In this document: piece by piece, positions 52,797-61,629 of the stretch
Layout of the letters: each line of letters begins with the position of its first letter
How positions within the stretch are numbered: the stretch's first letter is position 1
Source of the DNA: Vannielia litorea
GTDB taxonomy: Bacteria > Pseudomonadota > Alphaproteobacteria > Rhodobacterales > Rhodobacteraceae
Length of the DNA stretch: 64,000 nucleotides
Assembly: GCF_018424695.1 (NCBI RefSeq)
Contig: NZ_QTNQ01000001.1
Location: 62,001 to 126,000 of the forward strand
Reading direction: 5' to 3'
Notes under the pieces: model-generated
What the model saw: only the letters and a program-made list of their open reading frames with translations
Told to the model about the DNA's origin: nothing
Database searches by the model: none
Translations under genes and position numbers: made by a program

Positions 52797-54032
52797 ATGG
52801 ACTACACGCCCGTAACGCCGTTCCGGCGAACGATAGATGCTGCCATCCTGAAACATCAGGCAGCGACCCAGGAAGACCTGCCCCCAGTCGGCGCCAACAA
52901 GTGGGAGGTCCTGAGGGAGCTCGCTGCCGCTCGAGTCGCGTTCGGCTTGTCCGATCGGGATTTGACGGTGCTTCAGGCGCTGGTCAGCTTTCACCAAGCG
53001 ACAATTCTCGGAGGCAATGACAGCGAATTGATTGTACATCCGTCCAACAAGGCGATTTGCGAGCGCCTGAACGGCATGCCCTGCTCGACGATGCGGCGCC
53101 ACCTCTCCAACCTTGTGCAGACTGGCTTTGTTGTCCGGCGCGATAGCCCCAATGGGAAGCGCTATGCCCGCCGCTACGGCGACGAAAAGGTTGCGTTTGG
53201 GTTCGACCTCTCTCCGCTCGTTCGACGCTTCCAGGAGGTTTGTGAGGCCGCTGAGACCGTCCGGGCCGCAGAAGAGCGGTACAAGCGCCTACGTGCCACT
53301 GTGAGCCTCATGCGGCGTGACCTCGCAGGGCTGGCCGAGTACGGGCGCTCACTTCGTCCGGATCAGGGCGTCTGGGACCAATTCTCTGATCTTGCGGCCC
53401 TAATGGCCCGAGATCTTCGCAGAAAACTCGAAATGGAAGACCTTAGGCGCATCGAAGACTCTTTGGGGTCAGCCTTAGATCACGCCAGAAACCTTCTGGA
53501 TGGCTGTGAAACAGAAAATATGAGCACCAATGATGCTGTTTCTGAGCAGCACTATCAGAATTCAAATAAAGACTCTTATGATCTTGAACCTCGCTTAGAA
53601 AAAGCGCGGGGCGGAGGCGTTGCGCGCGATATTCCAGAAGTTGCCGATAGCCCTCTGTGTTCTGAAGATGAGGCGAACCCAACGGCAATTACTGACGATC
53701 AACTGATGCCGAATATACCGCTTGGTCTCGTCCTCGCCTCCTGTCAGGAATTCAAAGCTTATTCCGAGCAGCCTGTTCGCCACTGGCACGATCTGGTCCG
53801 TGTAGCTGATGTGGTCAGGCCCATGATGGGTATTTCCCCGTCCGCGTGGGACGAGGCGAAACGCTATATGGGTCCCGAAGAAGCGTCTGTTGTGATCGTT
53901 GCAATGCTTGAACGGTTTGCGGATATCCGATCACCTGGAGGCTACTTGAGAACCCTATCTTCAAAGGCAGCAATTGGGGAGTTCTCCTGCGGTCCGATGA
54001 TCATGGCCTTGATGCGGCGGGATGCTGCATGA
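52797..54032 (+). CDS. repC: RepC replication initiator
   Basis: A 411-residue RepC. The N-terminus MDYTPVTPFRRTIDAAILKH and the segment PSNKAICERLNGMPCSTMRRHLSNL, which contains the DNA-binding winged helix, are characteristic. RepC is the rate-limiting initiator, and in this plasmid family the origin lies inside the gene. I use the ATG at 52797; a GTG at 52785 is four codons earlier. Confidence 0.9.
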   Translation: MDYTPVTPFRRTIDAAILKHQAATQEDLPPVGANKWEVLRELAAARVAFGLSDRDLTVLQALVSFHQATILGGNDSELIVHPSNKAICERLNGMPCSTMRRHLSNLVQTGFVVRRDSPNGKRYARRYGDEKVAFGFDLSPLVRRFQEVCEAAETVRAAEERYKRLRATVSLMRRDLAGLAEYGRSLRPDQGVWDQFSDLAALMARDLRRKLEMEDLRRIEDSLGSALDHARNLLDGCETENMSTNDAVSEQHYQNSNKDSYDLEPRLEKARGGGVARDIPEVADSPLCSEDEANPTAITDDQLMPNIPLGLVLASCQEFKAYSEQPVRHWHDLVRVADVVRPMMGISPSAWDEAKRYMGPEEASVVIVAMLERFADIRSPGGYLRTLSSKAAIGEFSCGPMIMALMRRDAA

Positions 54033-54035
54033 TGA

Positions 54036-54051
54036 GTTCACAGCTGTGAAC
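54036..54051. promoter_or_regulatory. parS site 1
   Basis: GTTCACAGCTGTGAAC, a perfect palindrome that fits the repABC parS consensus GTTNNCNGCNGNNAAC. It lies 3 bases after repC. Confidence 0.88.
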
Positions 54052-54080
54052 TCGGCTGACAAGTAGGATAGCTCGGGATA

Positions 54081-54096
54081 GTTCACAGCTGTGAAC
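54081..54096. promoter_or_regulatory. parS site 2
   Basis: An identical second copy of GTTCACAGCTGTGAAC, 29 bases after the first. RepB should bind both to form the partition complex. Confidence 0.88.
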
Positions 54097-54163
54097 TTCT
54101 TTCCAACACGGTCAGAGGCAGCGCTCGCGGACTTGGCCAGAAACAGGGTGCTTCGGTTGCCAG

Positions 54164-55366
54164 TCACACGGGCATGTCACCGTCTCCAAAGAGGTTTGGA
54201 AAGAGCCGCTCTCGATAATCCAACGGAAACGCCAACCGAACCGGCGTCTTCGGCGAGACGGACGTCATGTATCCGGCGGCGGTCAGTTTACTCAGCGTGT
54301 TGCGAGCAGTACGCTCGGACGTCTTGAGCACAATCTGCGCATCGCCTCGTTCCAGTGCCCCATGACGAAGAACCGCCGAGATTAGTTCCGGCGCTCGCTT
54401 GTCATCGATGGTATCTGCAACAAGACGACGATACCGTTGGTCCAATCCGCCGAGATCGAACAATCTTGCTGAGAAGCTGATCTGGTCGAGCGTCACCTTT
54501 AGGAACCATTCACTAAACGTCTTCAGTGCCGCTTCTGACAGGTTCCCCCGTCCGTCGCGGTCTCCGCGGCGTGGACTGTCGGCCAGATCCATCATCCGTT
54601 TGTACTCGCCCCGATCGGTTAGCCCGCGGGCCAGCCCACGTGATACGGACCAGAGCCCTTGGCCACCAATCCCCGCTGTGAGGGCCATGGCATGAGACAT
54701 CAGTCTGCTGACACGGCCGTTACCATCCGGGAAAGGGTGGATGTAGTTGAGCCGGTGATGCGCAGAGGCGATCGCAATGATCCGTCCGCTCGAAGACCGC
54801 GCCGCAATCTGAAATCGTTTGTCGAAGTGGTCCATGAATGCCGCGACGCGCGACGATGAAGGAGGTAGGTGGCGCCCGACCGCAACTTCCCGATCATCAT
54901 CCTGGCGCATGCGTCCCGGAACGATGGGCTCTTGTGTGCCGTCGGGATGTTCGATGACCCGAAACTCATTCGGCATCTCGTCGTAGAAGCTCTTATGGAC
55001 CCAAGTCAGGAATTCGACGGATGTGGGGCGGGGCAGGGTGCCCTTGCGATGCATCTCGTCGATGGCCCGTTGAACGATGACGTGCGCCCGGGCCTCAAGG
55101 GCGAGGGGACGGGTTTCTTCCTCAAGCTCGGCACCAGCCAGCGCCCTTTCGATATCGCGGGGGCGCGTGTTGTGTCCTTCGATCAGGTTGGAGTAATAGC
55201 AGTTCATCACACGGACGAGATCGGCAAGCTCAGCTGCGCTGTCAGGATGCAACCCTTGTCCCAGCCCGGTGGCTTCCCTCTGGATGTCGACCGAAAGGTC
55301 TGCCAGTTCTGTAGGAATATGCTCCTCGAAGAAGCAGGGTTCGATCCTGGCGGGTGTTTCCAGCAT
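54164..55366 (-). CDS. Fic-family protein with inhibitory helix and C-terminal winged helix
   Basis: A 400-residue Fic protein. The Fic motif HPFPDGNGR lies at 210-218 with the catalytic His210. The N-terminal sequence S59-NLI-E63-G64 fits the inhibitory (S/T)xxxE(G/N) motif, so activity is probably held in check within the same chain. The C-terminus ends in a winged-helix-like segment (KTSERTARNTLSKLTAAGYM). Fic enzymes transfer AMP or another nucleotide to proteins. I start at the ATG at 55366; an earlier one at 55429 is possible. Its role on the plasmid may be as an addiction or regulatory protein. Confidence 0.87.
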   Translation of the reverse strand: MLETPARIEPCFFEEHIPTELADLSVDIQREATGLGQGLHPDSAAELADLVRVMNCYYSNLIEGHNTRPRDIERALAGAELEEETRPLALEARAHVIVQRAIDEMHRKGTLPRPTSVEFLTWVHKSFYDEMPNEFRVIEHPDGTQEPIVPGRMRQDDDREVAVGRHLPPSSSRVAAFMDHFDKRFQIAARSSSGRIIAIASAHHRLNYIHPFPDGNGRVSRLMSHAMALTAGIGGQGLWSVSRGLARGLTDRGEYKRMMDLADSPRRGDRDGRGNLSEAALKTFSEWFLKVTLDQISFSARLFDLGGLDQRYRRLVADTIDDKRAPELISAVLRHGALERGDAQIVLKTSERTARNTLSKLTAAGYMTSVSPKTPVRLAFPLDYRERLFPNLFGDGDMPV

Positions 55367-55658
55367 TTTGCCGATCTTCCATGTTTGCAAAGTATTTGAC
55401 AAATAAACACATTTCGTACTTTCAAGCAAGGTTTTGCCGATATGCGTTGCCGATCTTGCCTGCCGATCTGGAATTGCTGCATGAAATCAATGGCTTCGGC
55501 AGATGTGCCGGGCTTTTCGGTTTTGTTGTGTGCCCAAAGGGGCCGGAAAAAGAGAAAGTGTTCTTCGGGTTTTGTGACTGACGGATGAGGGCCTTTGGGG
55601 TCCCTCAGATGGGTCCGGGCCGGGTTCCGGTCTGCCGTTCCGGATGAAGGGCATTCCT

Positions 55659-56129
55659 ATGCAATCAGGTGTCTTGCGCGTGCTCCGCGCAACCGCCGCC
55701 TCCTGGTGGCGGCATAGAGAGCTGCGCCGAACTGGCCAGAGGGCGCTGGCACAGCGGCTCGAACGCCAGACCGTCCTGCGTGATCTCGGCTATCTGAAGC
55801 AGGCGGCGTCATTGCCAAACGCGCATGTGATCTGCGGGGAGGGTGGGACATTCCTCCATCTCGGTTGGACCACCGTGTCGACCTTCGCGCCGATCGAGCG
55901 CTTTCCCTTGGCCACTCTTGCGGTCGCACGTGGCACGCCGTTCATCGATATCCGACTCGTCACCGATGTCATCGCCTTCGCGAACCTGCCGCGGGTGACG
56001 CGGGACGGATCGGTCGACCCTGACTCTTCGGGTCCCGGCAAGTCCGTGTCGCTGACCACCTACATCGACATGGTCGAAGCCCTCGGTGGCAGGATCGCCA
56101 ACGATCCGCGCCCCTGTCGGTCAACCTAG
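55659..56129 (+). CDS. Hypothetical plasmid protein
   Basis: I do not recognise this 156-residue protein. It begins MQSGVLRVLRATAASWWRHR, has a basic N-terminal third, then a beta-rich part (AHVICGEGGTFLHLGWTTVS, FIDIRLVTDVIAFANLP) and a short C-terminal helix. The ATG at 55659 has AAGGG at a good distance; an ATG five codons earlier lacks one. It lies just upstream of the ArdC-like gene in the same direction. Confidence 0.55.
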   Translation: MQSGVLRVLRATAASWWRHRELRRTGQRALAQRLERQTVLRDLGYLKQAASLPNAHVICGEGGTFLHLGWTTVSTFAPIERFPLATLAVARGTPFIDIRLVTDVIAFANLPRVTRDGSVDPDSSGPGKSVSLTTYIDMVEALGGRIANDPRPCRST

Positions 56130-56170
56130 TCACCACTCCCTCTCACCAAAACTCGAAAAGGAGGCCAGCC

Positions 56171-57109
56171 ATGGCCCGATCCCGTACGCCCAAATTCGAT
56201 GCCTCCGAGGTCATCACAAACGAAATCATCCGTATCATTGAGCGCGGCGTCCTGCCCTGGCGAAAGCCCTGGACCGCAGGCGGCAGCTCTCGCCCCCTGC
56301 GCGTGGGGGGTGAGCCCTACCAGGGGGTCAACAACTTCCTGCTGACGATGCGCACCGTGATGGCGGGCCACAGCTCGCCCTTCTGGATGACGCTGCCTCA
56401 GGCCAATGCCTTGGACGCGAAGGTGCGCAAAGGCGAGAAGTCCTCTGTCGTTGTCTACTACGGCCAAAGCCGGAAAGACGCCGATGGCGAGGACGACCGT
56501 AGCAGCGGGGATGATCACTCCGAGGAAGCCCGCATCTTCCGCTTCCAGAAATCCTACCGCGTGTTCAATGCCTGCCAGATCGAGGGCTTGCCCGACAGTT
56601 TCTACCCTGACCCGGAGCCCGTGCCCGAGCATCCGCCGTCCGAGCCCATCCCGCACATGCAAGCGTTTTTCGATGCCATCGACATCACAACCGTCTTCAC
56701 GGGCACGGAGGCGTACTATTTGCCCCCCGTGGACAAGGTCTACATGCCGTCCATCACGCGGTTTCAGGACCCGCGCAATTTCTACGGGGTCTGGGCCCAT
56801 GAGCTGGCCCATGCCACAAAAGCCCCCCATCGGCTGAACCGCGATTTCGGGTTCTCGAAGTTTGGCAACACGTCCTATGCTCGCGAGGAGATCGTCGCGG
56901 AATTGACCTCGGTGTTCCTGGGTCAGACGCTGGGCTTTACCGCGCATACGCTCGAGATGAATGCCGCCTACCTCCACAACTGGTTGCGCGTTCTTCGGTC
57001 GGACAAGGGCGCAATCTTCCGGCACGCCGCGGACGCGCAGCGGGCCTGCGACTATCTGATCGCCAGATCGGAGGCGTGCAGGGCAGGGGAGGGCGCTGAG
57101 GCAGCATGA
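56171..57109 (+). CDS. ardC: ArdC-like antirestriction protein (ssDNA-binding plus zincin domain)
   Basis: A 312-residue protein. The N-terminal domain (FDASEVITNEIIRIIERGVL, PWRKPWTAGG, YQGVNNFLLTM) is the ssDNA-binding DUF1738 type. The C-terminal domain is a zincin with the metal motif HELAHAT and the downstream glutamate in EEIVAELTSVFLGQTLGF. Such proteins protect incoming plasmid DNA from restriction during conjugation. GGAGG lies 6 bases before the ATG. Confidence 0.87.
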   Translation: MARSRTPKFDASEVITNEIIRIIERGVLPWRKPWTAGGSSRPLRVGGEPYQGVNNFLLTMRTVMAGHSSPFWMTLPQANALDAKVRKGEKSSVVVYYGQSRKDADGEDDRSSGDDHSEEARIFRFQKSYRVFNACQIEGLPDSFYPDPEPVPEHPPSEPIPHMQAFFDAIDITTVFTGTEAYYLPPVDKVYMPSITRFQDPRNFYGVWAHELAHATKAPHRLNRDFGFSKFGNTSYAREEIVAELTSVFLGQTLGFTAHTLEMNAAYLHNWLRVLRSDKGAIFRHAADAQRACDYLIARSEACRAGEGAEAA

Positions 57110-57322
57110 CCTATGCTCTTCCGCAACGCAGAAAATGGCAGCTTCGAGCCCACTTTGACCGATGCTGCGTAAAGGATGTATCGCTGCTTTCGAGGGCGGT
57201 AGAAAACCTGCTTGATCGCAGCCGCGATGCGGAGGGAAAGCAGCGCCGAGTTGTCGGAACGCGTGAACCAAAAGGCGATCTAATCGAACGATTCAGCGCT
57301 TCACCCCGTCTGCGGCTGCCTC

Positions 57323-57649
57323 TCAAATACTGCGCGGTGCCCAGAGAATAATACCCGCACCGACAAGGCAAATGACCGCTCCAACTACATCCCATTGATC
57401 CGGGCGATGCCCTTCTACGCCCCATAGCCACAGCAGGGACGATACGATGTAAACGCCACCGTAGACTGCATAGGCGCGGCCCGCCTGATCGGCGGGGCTG
57501 AGCGCCAGTAGCCAGGCGAAAGCGGCAAGGGACAGCATGCCCGGTGCCAACCAAAACACGCTCTTGTCCAGCCGGAACCAGGCCCAGAAAGCAAAGCATC
57601 CGGCAATTTCGGCCAGCGCAGCGGCGAAGTAGATAAGAACCGTCTTCAT
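57323..57649 (-). CDS. ynfA: YnfA-family small membrane protein
   Basis: A 108-residue protein with four hydrophobic segments that fits the YnfA (UPF0060) family: [20 protein letters not shown] near the start, [40 protein letters not shown] and IILWAPR at the end. YnfA is related to small multidrug-resistance proteins. It is the last gene in the direction of the mer operon, 57 bases after the disulfide oxidoreductase gene. Confidence 0.87.
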   Translation of the reverse strand: MKTVLIYFAAALAEIAGCFAFWAWFRLDKSVFWLAPGMLSLAAFAWLLALSPADQAGRAYAVYGGVYIVSSLLWLWGVEGHRPDQWDVVGAVICLVGAGIILWAPRSI

Positions 57650-57705
57650 CGGGCCAGACATACGTTCCGAGGAGGATCGGGTCTATTGCGAAAAATCTTT
57701 CAAAT

Positions 57706-59058
57706 TCAGAGAAGCGAGCCCAAATCCGATCCAACACTTGGATAGGCCGCCGTCATCGACTTAAGTTGCTTGGCCGCCAGGCCCAGCTTGATTGCCAGCC
57801 CGAAGAAATTGATCAGTTCGCCGTATTCCGGGCCGAACAGGTGCGCGCCGAGGATCTTGCCGTTCGACTTGTCCACGAGGACCTTCGCGGCAGCAGAGGT
57901 CTCGCCGATCCGGTAGTTCGAATACCAATCGCCAGTGTCGGTGAACCGAACATCGACATCATACCCGGCGTCCCTTGCCTCACTTTCCAACATGCCGACA
58001 CGCGCCACTTCCGGGACTGTGAAGACGGCTGTAGGAATACCGGCATAATCCGGTGCGGTCTGAGTGTCTTTGAGCATGTTGGAGGCCGCGACCTTCCCTT
58101 CGATCACTGCGACTGGCGTCAGCGGCATGCCATCGGTGTCGGCGGAATCTCCGGCGGCAAAGACCGCGCTGTTTGTCGTGCTTTGCAGATGCGGGGCTAC
58201 AACGATGCCCTTGTCGCTGTAATCAACACCAGCCGCCTCAAGATTCAGATCGGCCAGGGCTGCCACACGGCCCGCGCCATGCACGACCAGATCGGTTTCG
58301 ATTGTTCGGGTTTCATCGCCCGACTTCACCTCGACAGTGAATGCTCTACTGGCTTCCGAGACCGATACGATTTCGGTTTCGCGCATCAGGTCCACGCCGA
58401 TACCGCCGCTGCGGTCGATCAGCATTTCGACCAGATCGGGATCGAAGCCGCGTAAGGGCCGGGCGCCACGATCCACGATGATCGGGTTGGCTCCGGCCCG
58501 TGCGGCGATATGCGCAAACTCGAAGGACACGAAGCCGCCACCGATAAAAAGAACCCGATTGGGAAGGGCCTCCAGGTTGAGGAAATCCGTGCTGTCGATC
58601 ACGAGATCGGCCCCTGTGAAGCTCAGCGGCCTGGGCATGGCACCGGCGGCCACGAGGAACCGTTCCGACTGATATGCCGTTCCATCGACCTCCAGCGTGT
58701 TGCTTCCCGTGAACCGCGCGGCTCCATGCAGGGTTTCGACGCCGTTGCCCGACAGGCCCTTTTCCATCTTGTCCGGCACGGGATCGGTGAAGCCACGCTT
58801 GTGTGCCATCAGATCGGCCCAGTTGATCGACAGATCACCGGGATCGATCCCCTTGCCCTGCATGAGCCGTGCCGCGTCCATGATTTCCGCACCGCGCCGC
58901 AGGATTTTCTTTGGATCGCAGCCGCGCAATGCGCAGGTGCCGCCGTAGGGCAGCGCATCGACAATGGCGACACGCCATCCTGCCGCGCCACATTTGTTGG
59001 CCGCGGCCACGCCCGCCATGCCCGCCCCGATGACGATCAGGTCGTAGTCTTCATTCAT
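57706..59058 (-). CDS. FAD-dependent disulfide oxidoreductase (glutathione/mercuric reductase-like)
   Basis: A 450-residue class-I pyridine nucleotide-disulfide oxidoreductase. It has the FAD loop YDLIVIGAGMAGVAAANKC, a redox disulfide in GGTCALRGCDPKK (C42, C47), the NAD(P)H loop VLFIGGGFVSFEFAHIAARA and the second FAD motif VFAAGDSADTDGMPLTPVA. It lacks the C-terminal Cys-Cys pair of MerA. It follows merA by 22 bases. It may reduce glutathione or another thiol under mercury stress, or act on an organomercurial-derived substrate; its exact activity is unknown. Confidence 0.83.
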   Translation of the reverse strand: MNEDYDLIVIGAGMAGVAAANKCGAAGWRVAIVDALPYGGTCALRGCDPKKILRRGAEIMDAARLMQGKGIDPGDLSINWADLMAHKRGFTDPVPDKMEKGLSGNGVETLHGAARFTGSNTLEVDGTAYQSERFLVAAGAMPRPLSFTGADLVIDSTDFLNLEALPNRVLFIGGGFVSFEFAHIAARAGANPIIVDRGARPLRGFDPDLVEMLIDRSGGIGVDLMRETEIVSVSEASRAFTVEVKSGDETRTIETDLVVHGAGRVAALADLNLEAAGVDYSDKGIVVAPHLQSTTNSAVFAAGDSADTDGMPLTPVAVIEGKVAASNMLKDTQTAPDYAGIPTAVFTVPEVARVGMLESEARDAGYDVDVRFTDTGDWYSNYRIGETSAAAKVLVDKSNGKILGAHLFGPEYGELINFFGLAIKLGLAAKQLKSMTAAYPSVGSDLGSLL

Positions 59059-59080
59059 TCTCCGGTCCTTGTCCTGATCT

Positions 59081-60511
59081 TCATCCGGCGCAGCAGCTCA
59101 ACTTTGCCACGTCCATATCGAAGGTTTGCGCCGCCAGCTTCAGCCCTTCCACGGTCGTCAGATAGGGGAAGATCGTCTCCCCGAGCGCCTTTGTGGTCAT
59201 GCCAAACTTCAGCGCCATAACGAGGGTCTGGATCGTATCGGACCCCTCGGGCGCGATGATCTGGCCGCCAAGCAGCCGGTCGGACTTTCTGTCCGCCACC
59301 AGCTTGATCAATCCGCGCGTGTCGCGTGCGGCCAGTGCGCGCGGCACCTGATCGAGCGGTACGATGGACGTCTTGACGTCGAGGCCCGCGTCCCGCGCCT
59401 GGGCTTCACCGAGACCGACGCCCGCGACCTGCGGGTCGGAAAATACCACCCAGGGCATCGCGGCGTTGTCGTAGCGATGGTCTTCGCCGAGAACCGCATT
59501 TTTGGCCGCGAGCTTTGCACCATAGGCCGCCATATAGACGAACTGGTCGCGGTCGGTCACATCGCCTGCGGCATAGATGCCGCGCACCGATGTCTGCATG
59601 TCCTCGCCGACGACGATGGACCCACGCGCGTCGGTTTCCACGCCGATTGCGTCCAGGCCCATATCTTTGGTATTGGCCCGCCTGCCAGCGGTCGAAACGA
59701 GGTGATCCGCCGTCACTTCGACAGGCTTTCCGTTCTGGATCACGCGCAGTGTCACGCCCGCGTCGTCGCGGCGCACAGTGTCGTAGCTTAACCCGGTCAG
59801 AAGGGTGATGCCTTCGGCCTCGAACGCCGCCGCCAATGCCTCCGAGACCTCTGGTTCCGCGCCGGGCAACAGATGCGAACGGGCGACAAGCGTGACCTTC
59901 ACGCCCATGCGGCTCATCATCTGGGCCAGCTCCGCGCCGATGTAGCCCGCGCCGATGAAGATCAGGCTTTTCGGCAGTACTTCGAGTTCCAGAAGACTGG
60001 TGCTGTTGAGCGCGCCGATTTCCTCGATGCCGTCGATGGTCGGCAGAACGGGACGCCCGCCCGTGGCGATGATGGTCCTCGGTGCTTTCAGGGTTCGCTC
60101 ACCGACTGTCACGCCACCTTCGATCAGCCGCGCGGGACCGGCGTCGATGTAATCGACATCCTCATATTCCGGCAGAAGGTCCGCGTATTTCTTCTGGCGC
60201 AGGGTCGTGACCAGATCGTCCTTGGACTGAACGAGCGTCTGCCAATCATCCACTTGTGCCCGTCCCGACAGGCCGGGGAACCGCTTGGCAGCCCCCGCAC
60301 AGTGCACGGCCTCTGCCGCACGGATCATCGCCTTGGAGGGCACGCATCCCACGTTGACGCAAGTTCCGCCGATGGTGCCATGTCCTACGAGGGCGACACG
60401 CTTTCCGGCATCCGCGCCGGTAATTGCGGCGGAGAACCCCGCCGATCCGGCCCCAAGAACGATCAGGTCATAGCCGCCCTGTTCATCGTCGTTTTTGTTC
60501 AGGTCTTTCAT
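59081..60511 (-). CDS. merA: Mercuric reductase MerA
   Basis: A 476-residue Hg(II) reductase that makes volatile Hg(0) from NADPH. The FAD motif is LIVLGAGSAGFSAAITGADA, the redox disulfide is C51 and C56 in IGGTCVNVGCVPSK, and the C-terminal pair of cysteines is in the final KLSCCAG. The N-terminal NmerA domain found in some MerA proteins is absent. I start at 60511 (MKDLNKNDDE); an ATG six codons earlier overlaps the preceding small gene. Confidence 0.93.
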   Translation of the reverse strand: MKDLNKNDDEQGGYDLIVLGAGSAGFSAAITGADAGKRVALVGHGTIGGTCVNVGCVPSKAMIRAAEAVHCAGAAKRFPGLSGRAQVDDWQTLVQSKDDLVTTLRQKKYADLLPEYEDVDYIDAGPARLIEGGVTVGERTLKAPRTIIATGGRPVLPTIDGIEEIGALNSTSLLELEVLPKSLIFIGAGYIGAELAQMMSRMGVKVTLVARSHLLPGAEPEVSEALAAAFEAEGITLLTGLSYDTVRRDDAGVTLRVIQNGKPVEVTADHLVSTAGRRANTKDMGLDAIGVETDARGSIVVGEDMQTSVRGIYAAGDVTDRDQFVYMAAYGAKLAAKNAVLGEDHRYDNAAMPWVVFSDPQVAGVGLGEAQARDAGLDVKTSIVPLDQVPRALAARDTRGLIKLVADRKSDRLLGGQIIAPEGSDTIQTLVMALKFGMTTKALGETIFPYLTTVEGLKLAAQTFDMDVAKLSCCAG

Positions 60512-60512
60512 C

Positions 60513-60650
60513 TCAGCGCGCCTCGCCATGTTCGGGGTCTTTTGGTCTGGCGGCGAGCAGATATATGACCGCGCCGATGGCGATCAGCGGTGTCAACATG
60601 CCGAGGAGGCCGAAGACCATGCCGGTGGCGGTGCAACATCCCATCATCAT
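60513..60650 (-). CDS. Small Cys-Cys membrane protein of the mer operon (45 aa)
   Basis: A 45-residue protein, MMMGCCTATGMVFGLLGML then TPLIAIGAVIYLLAARPKD. One hydrophobic helix follows a Cys-Cys pair at residues 5-6. AAAGGA lies 9-14 bases before the ATG at 60650, which overlaps the preceding gene's stop. It sits directly before merA. It may help pass Hg(II) to MerA; I do not know a named family. Confidence 0.72.
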   Translation of the reverse strand: MMMGCCTATGMVFGLLGMLTPLIAIGAVIYLLAARPKDPEHGEAR

Positions 60651-61033
60651 AAGAGCGATCCTTTCTTTTGCGCACGGTTCAGGAGAACCGCGTAGAGTGC
60701 TGTGGCGGCGAAAACGCCGATTGTGATCCGTATTGCGAACCTGAATTCGAGAAGAATGATCAGGATCGACAGGGCCACCGCGAGGCCGGTGGCCCAAAGT
60801 TTCGGGGCCGGTCCCGGTTTGCCAGCGCGCAGCCAAAGGGCCTGTGCCACCACGGCGAGGCTGAAAAACAGCAGCGGGAACAGGGCGTAATCGAGCCAGC
60901 CCGTGAGGGCCGACAATCCGACGCCAGCGACGATGACGACCAGAAGCGGTGTAAAGCAGCAGAGCGCGGCGAAGAGCGCACCGCCAAGCCCCCATTTCAG
61001 CAGACGGTCGGAATTTTCAGGTGTGTCAGTCAA
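60647..61033 (-). CDS. merF: MerF-like mercury transporter with extra membrane helices
   Basis: A 128-residue membrane protein. The part LKWGLGGALFAALCCFTPLL and VGLSALTGWLDYALFPLLFF matches MerF, including the Cys-Cys pair (C25, C26). Classical MerF is about 80 residues with two helices; this one has two further hydrophobic segments after a short linker (GKPGPAPK). The start appears to be a TTG at 61033 overlapping the previous stop (TTGA). It should bring Hg(II) into the cytoplasm for MerA. Confidence 0.78.
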   Translation of the reverse strand: MTDTPENSDRLLKWGLGGALFAALCCFTPLLVVIVAGVGLSALTGWLDYALFPLLFFSLAVVAQALWLRAGKPGPAPKLWATGLAVALSILIILLEFRFAIRITIGVFAATALYAVLLNRAQKKGSLL

Positions 61034-61281
61034 GGAGCCGTCTTTCTTTGTGATGGGTCGGGGCCGGAGGCGCGTTTCATTTGCGAACGACGCAGTGCGC
61101 GGACGATCAGGTAGGTCAGACCCGCCAAAACCAGCACGGCAATGCCACTCATTCCAGAGAGCCAAGCCCCAACGCCGCCGAACAACGCTGCAAGCACGGC
61201 AGTTCCGCCGCCGCAGCAGACGACCACGACCGGAGCTGCTATTCCGAAGGCCAGCAGGCCACCCATCAGATTGTCACGCAT
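61030..61281 (-). CDS. Small Cys-Cys membrane protein (83 aa)
   Basis: An 83-residue protein with two hydrophobic helices and a Cys-Cys pair in GIAAPVVVVCCGGGTAVLA, ending in a basic tail (RALRRSQMKRASGPDPSQR). Not recognised as MerC, MerE or MerF. A 20-base tandem repeat covers its start codon, so an extra out-of-frame ATG lies 20 bases upstream. It overlaps the MerF-like gene by four bases. Probably another Hg(II)-handling membrane protein. Confidence 0.7.
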   Translation of the reverse strand: MRDNLMGGLLAFGIAAPVVVVCCGGGTAVLAALFGGVGAWLSGMSGIAVLVLAGLTYLIVRALRRSQMKRASGPDPSQRKTAP

Positions 61282-61308
61282 TGCAGGAGATTGTCACGCA
61301 TTGCAGGC
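61269..61308. repeat. 20-bp tandem duplication at a start codon
   Basis: The unit GATTGTCACGCATTGCAGGA is present twice (second copy ends with C in place of A). It includes the ATG of the 83-aa protein. The upstream copy creates another ATG at 61301 whose frame ends after 11 residues within the gene. Confidence 0.8.
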
Positions 61309-61311
61309 GGC

Positions 61312-61614
61312 TCAGGAGGCTGTGTCGGGCAGCACCTGCGCCGGATAGCCATTGGCCGTCACCGCGCCGATGATGCTTTCGATGGAAGTTTCGGCGTCAT
61401 CGTAGGTCACGCTGTAAACACCCTGCCCGTATTCGGGGCCGTCCTCGAATGCGGCGATCTCGACCGACGGAACACCGCGCATCGAGCTGGCAACAATGAA
61501 CGAACAGGACGGGCATGTCAGTTCGCTGACGGCGATCTCGACCTGGCGCTCTTCAGCGAGGGCCGGGGTCGAGAGTGCGACGATGGCCAGGGCGGATAAC
61601 AGGAGATGCTTCAT
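61312..61614 (-). CDS. merP: MerP-like periplasmic mercury-binding protein
   Basis: A 100-residue secreted protein: signal peptide MKHLLLSALAIVALSTPALA, then a heavy-metal-associated domain with the metal motif LTCPSCS in place of the common MTCxxC. The rest (FIVASSMRGVPSVEIAAFED, IGAVTANGYPAQVL) keeps the HMA fold. It hands Hg(II) to MerT. The ATG at 61614 is preferred over one two codons upstream because GAGG is then 9 bases away. Confidence 0.88.
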   Translation of the reverse strand: MKHLLLSALAIVALSTPALAEERQVEIAVSELTCPSCSFIVASSMRGVPSVEIAAFEDGPEYGQGVYSVTYDDAETSIESIIGAVTANGYPAQVLPDTAS

Positions 61615-61629
61615 GGTCATGGTCCTCGT

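Noticed and set aside
57106-57351. Plus-strand 81-residue frame after the ArdC-like gene
   Set aside because: It overlaps both neighbours, has no family features and no good ribosome site.
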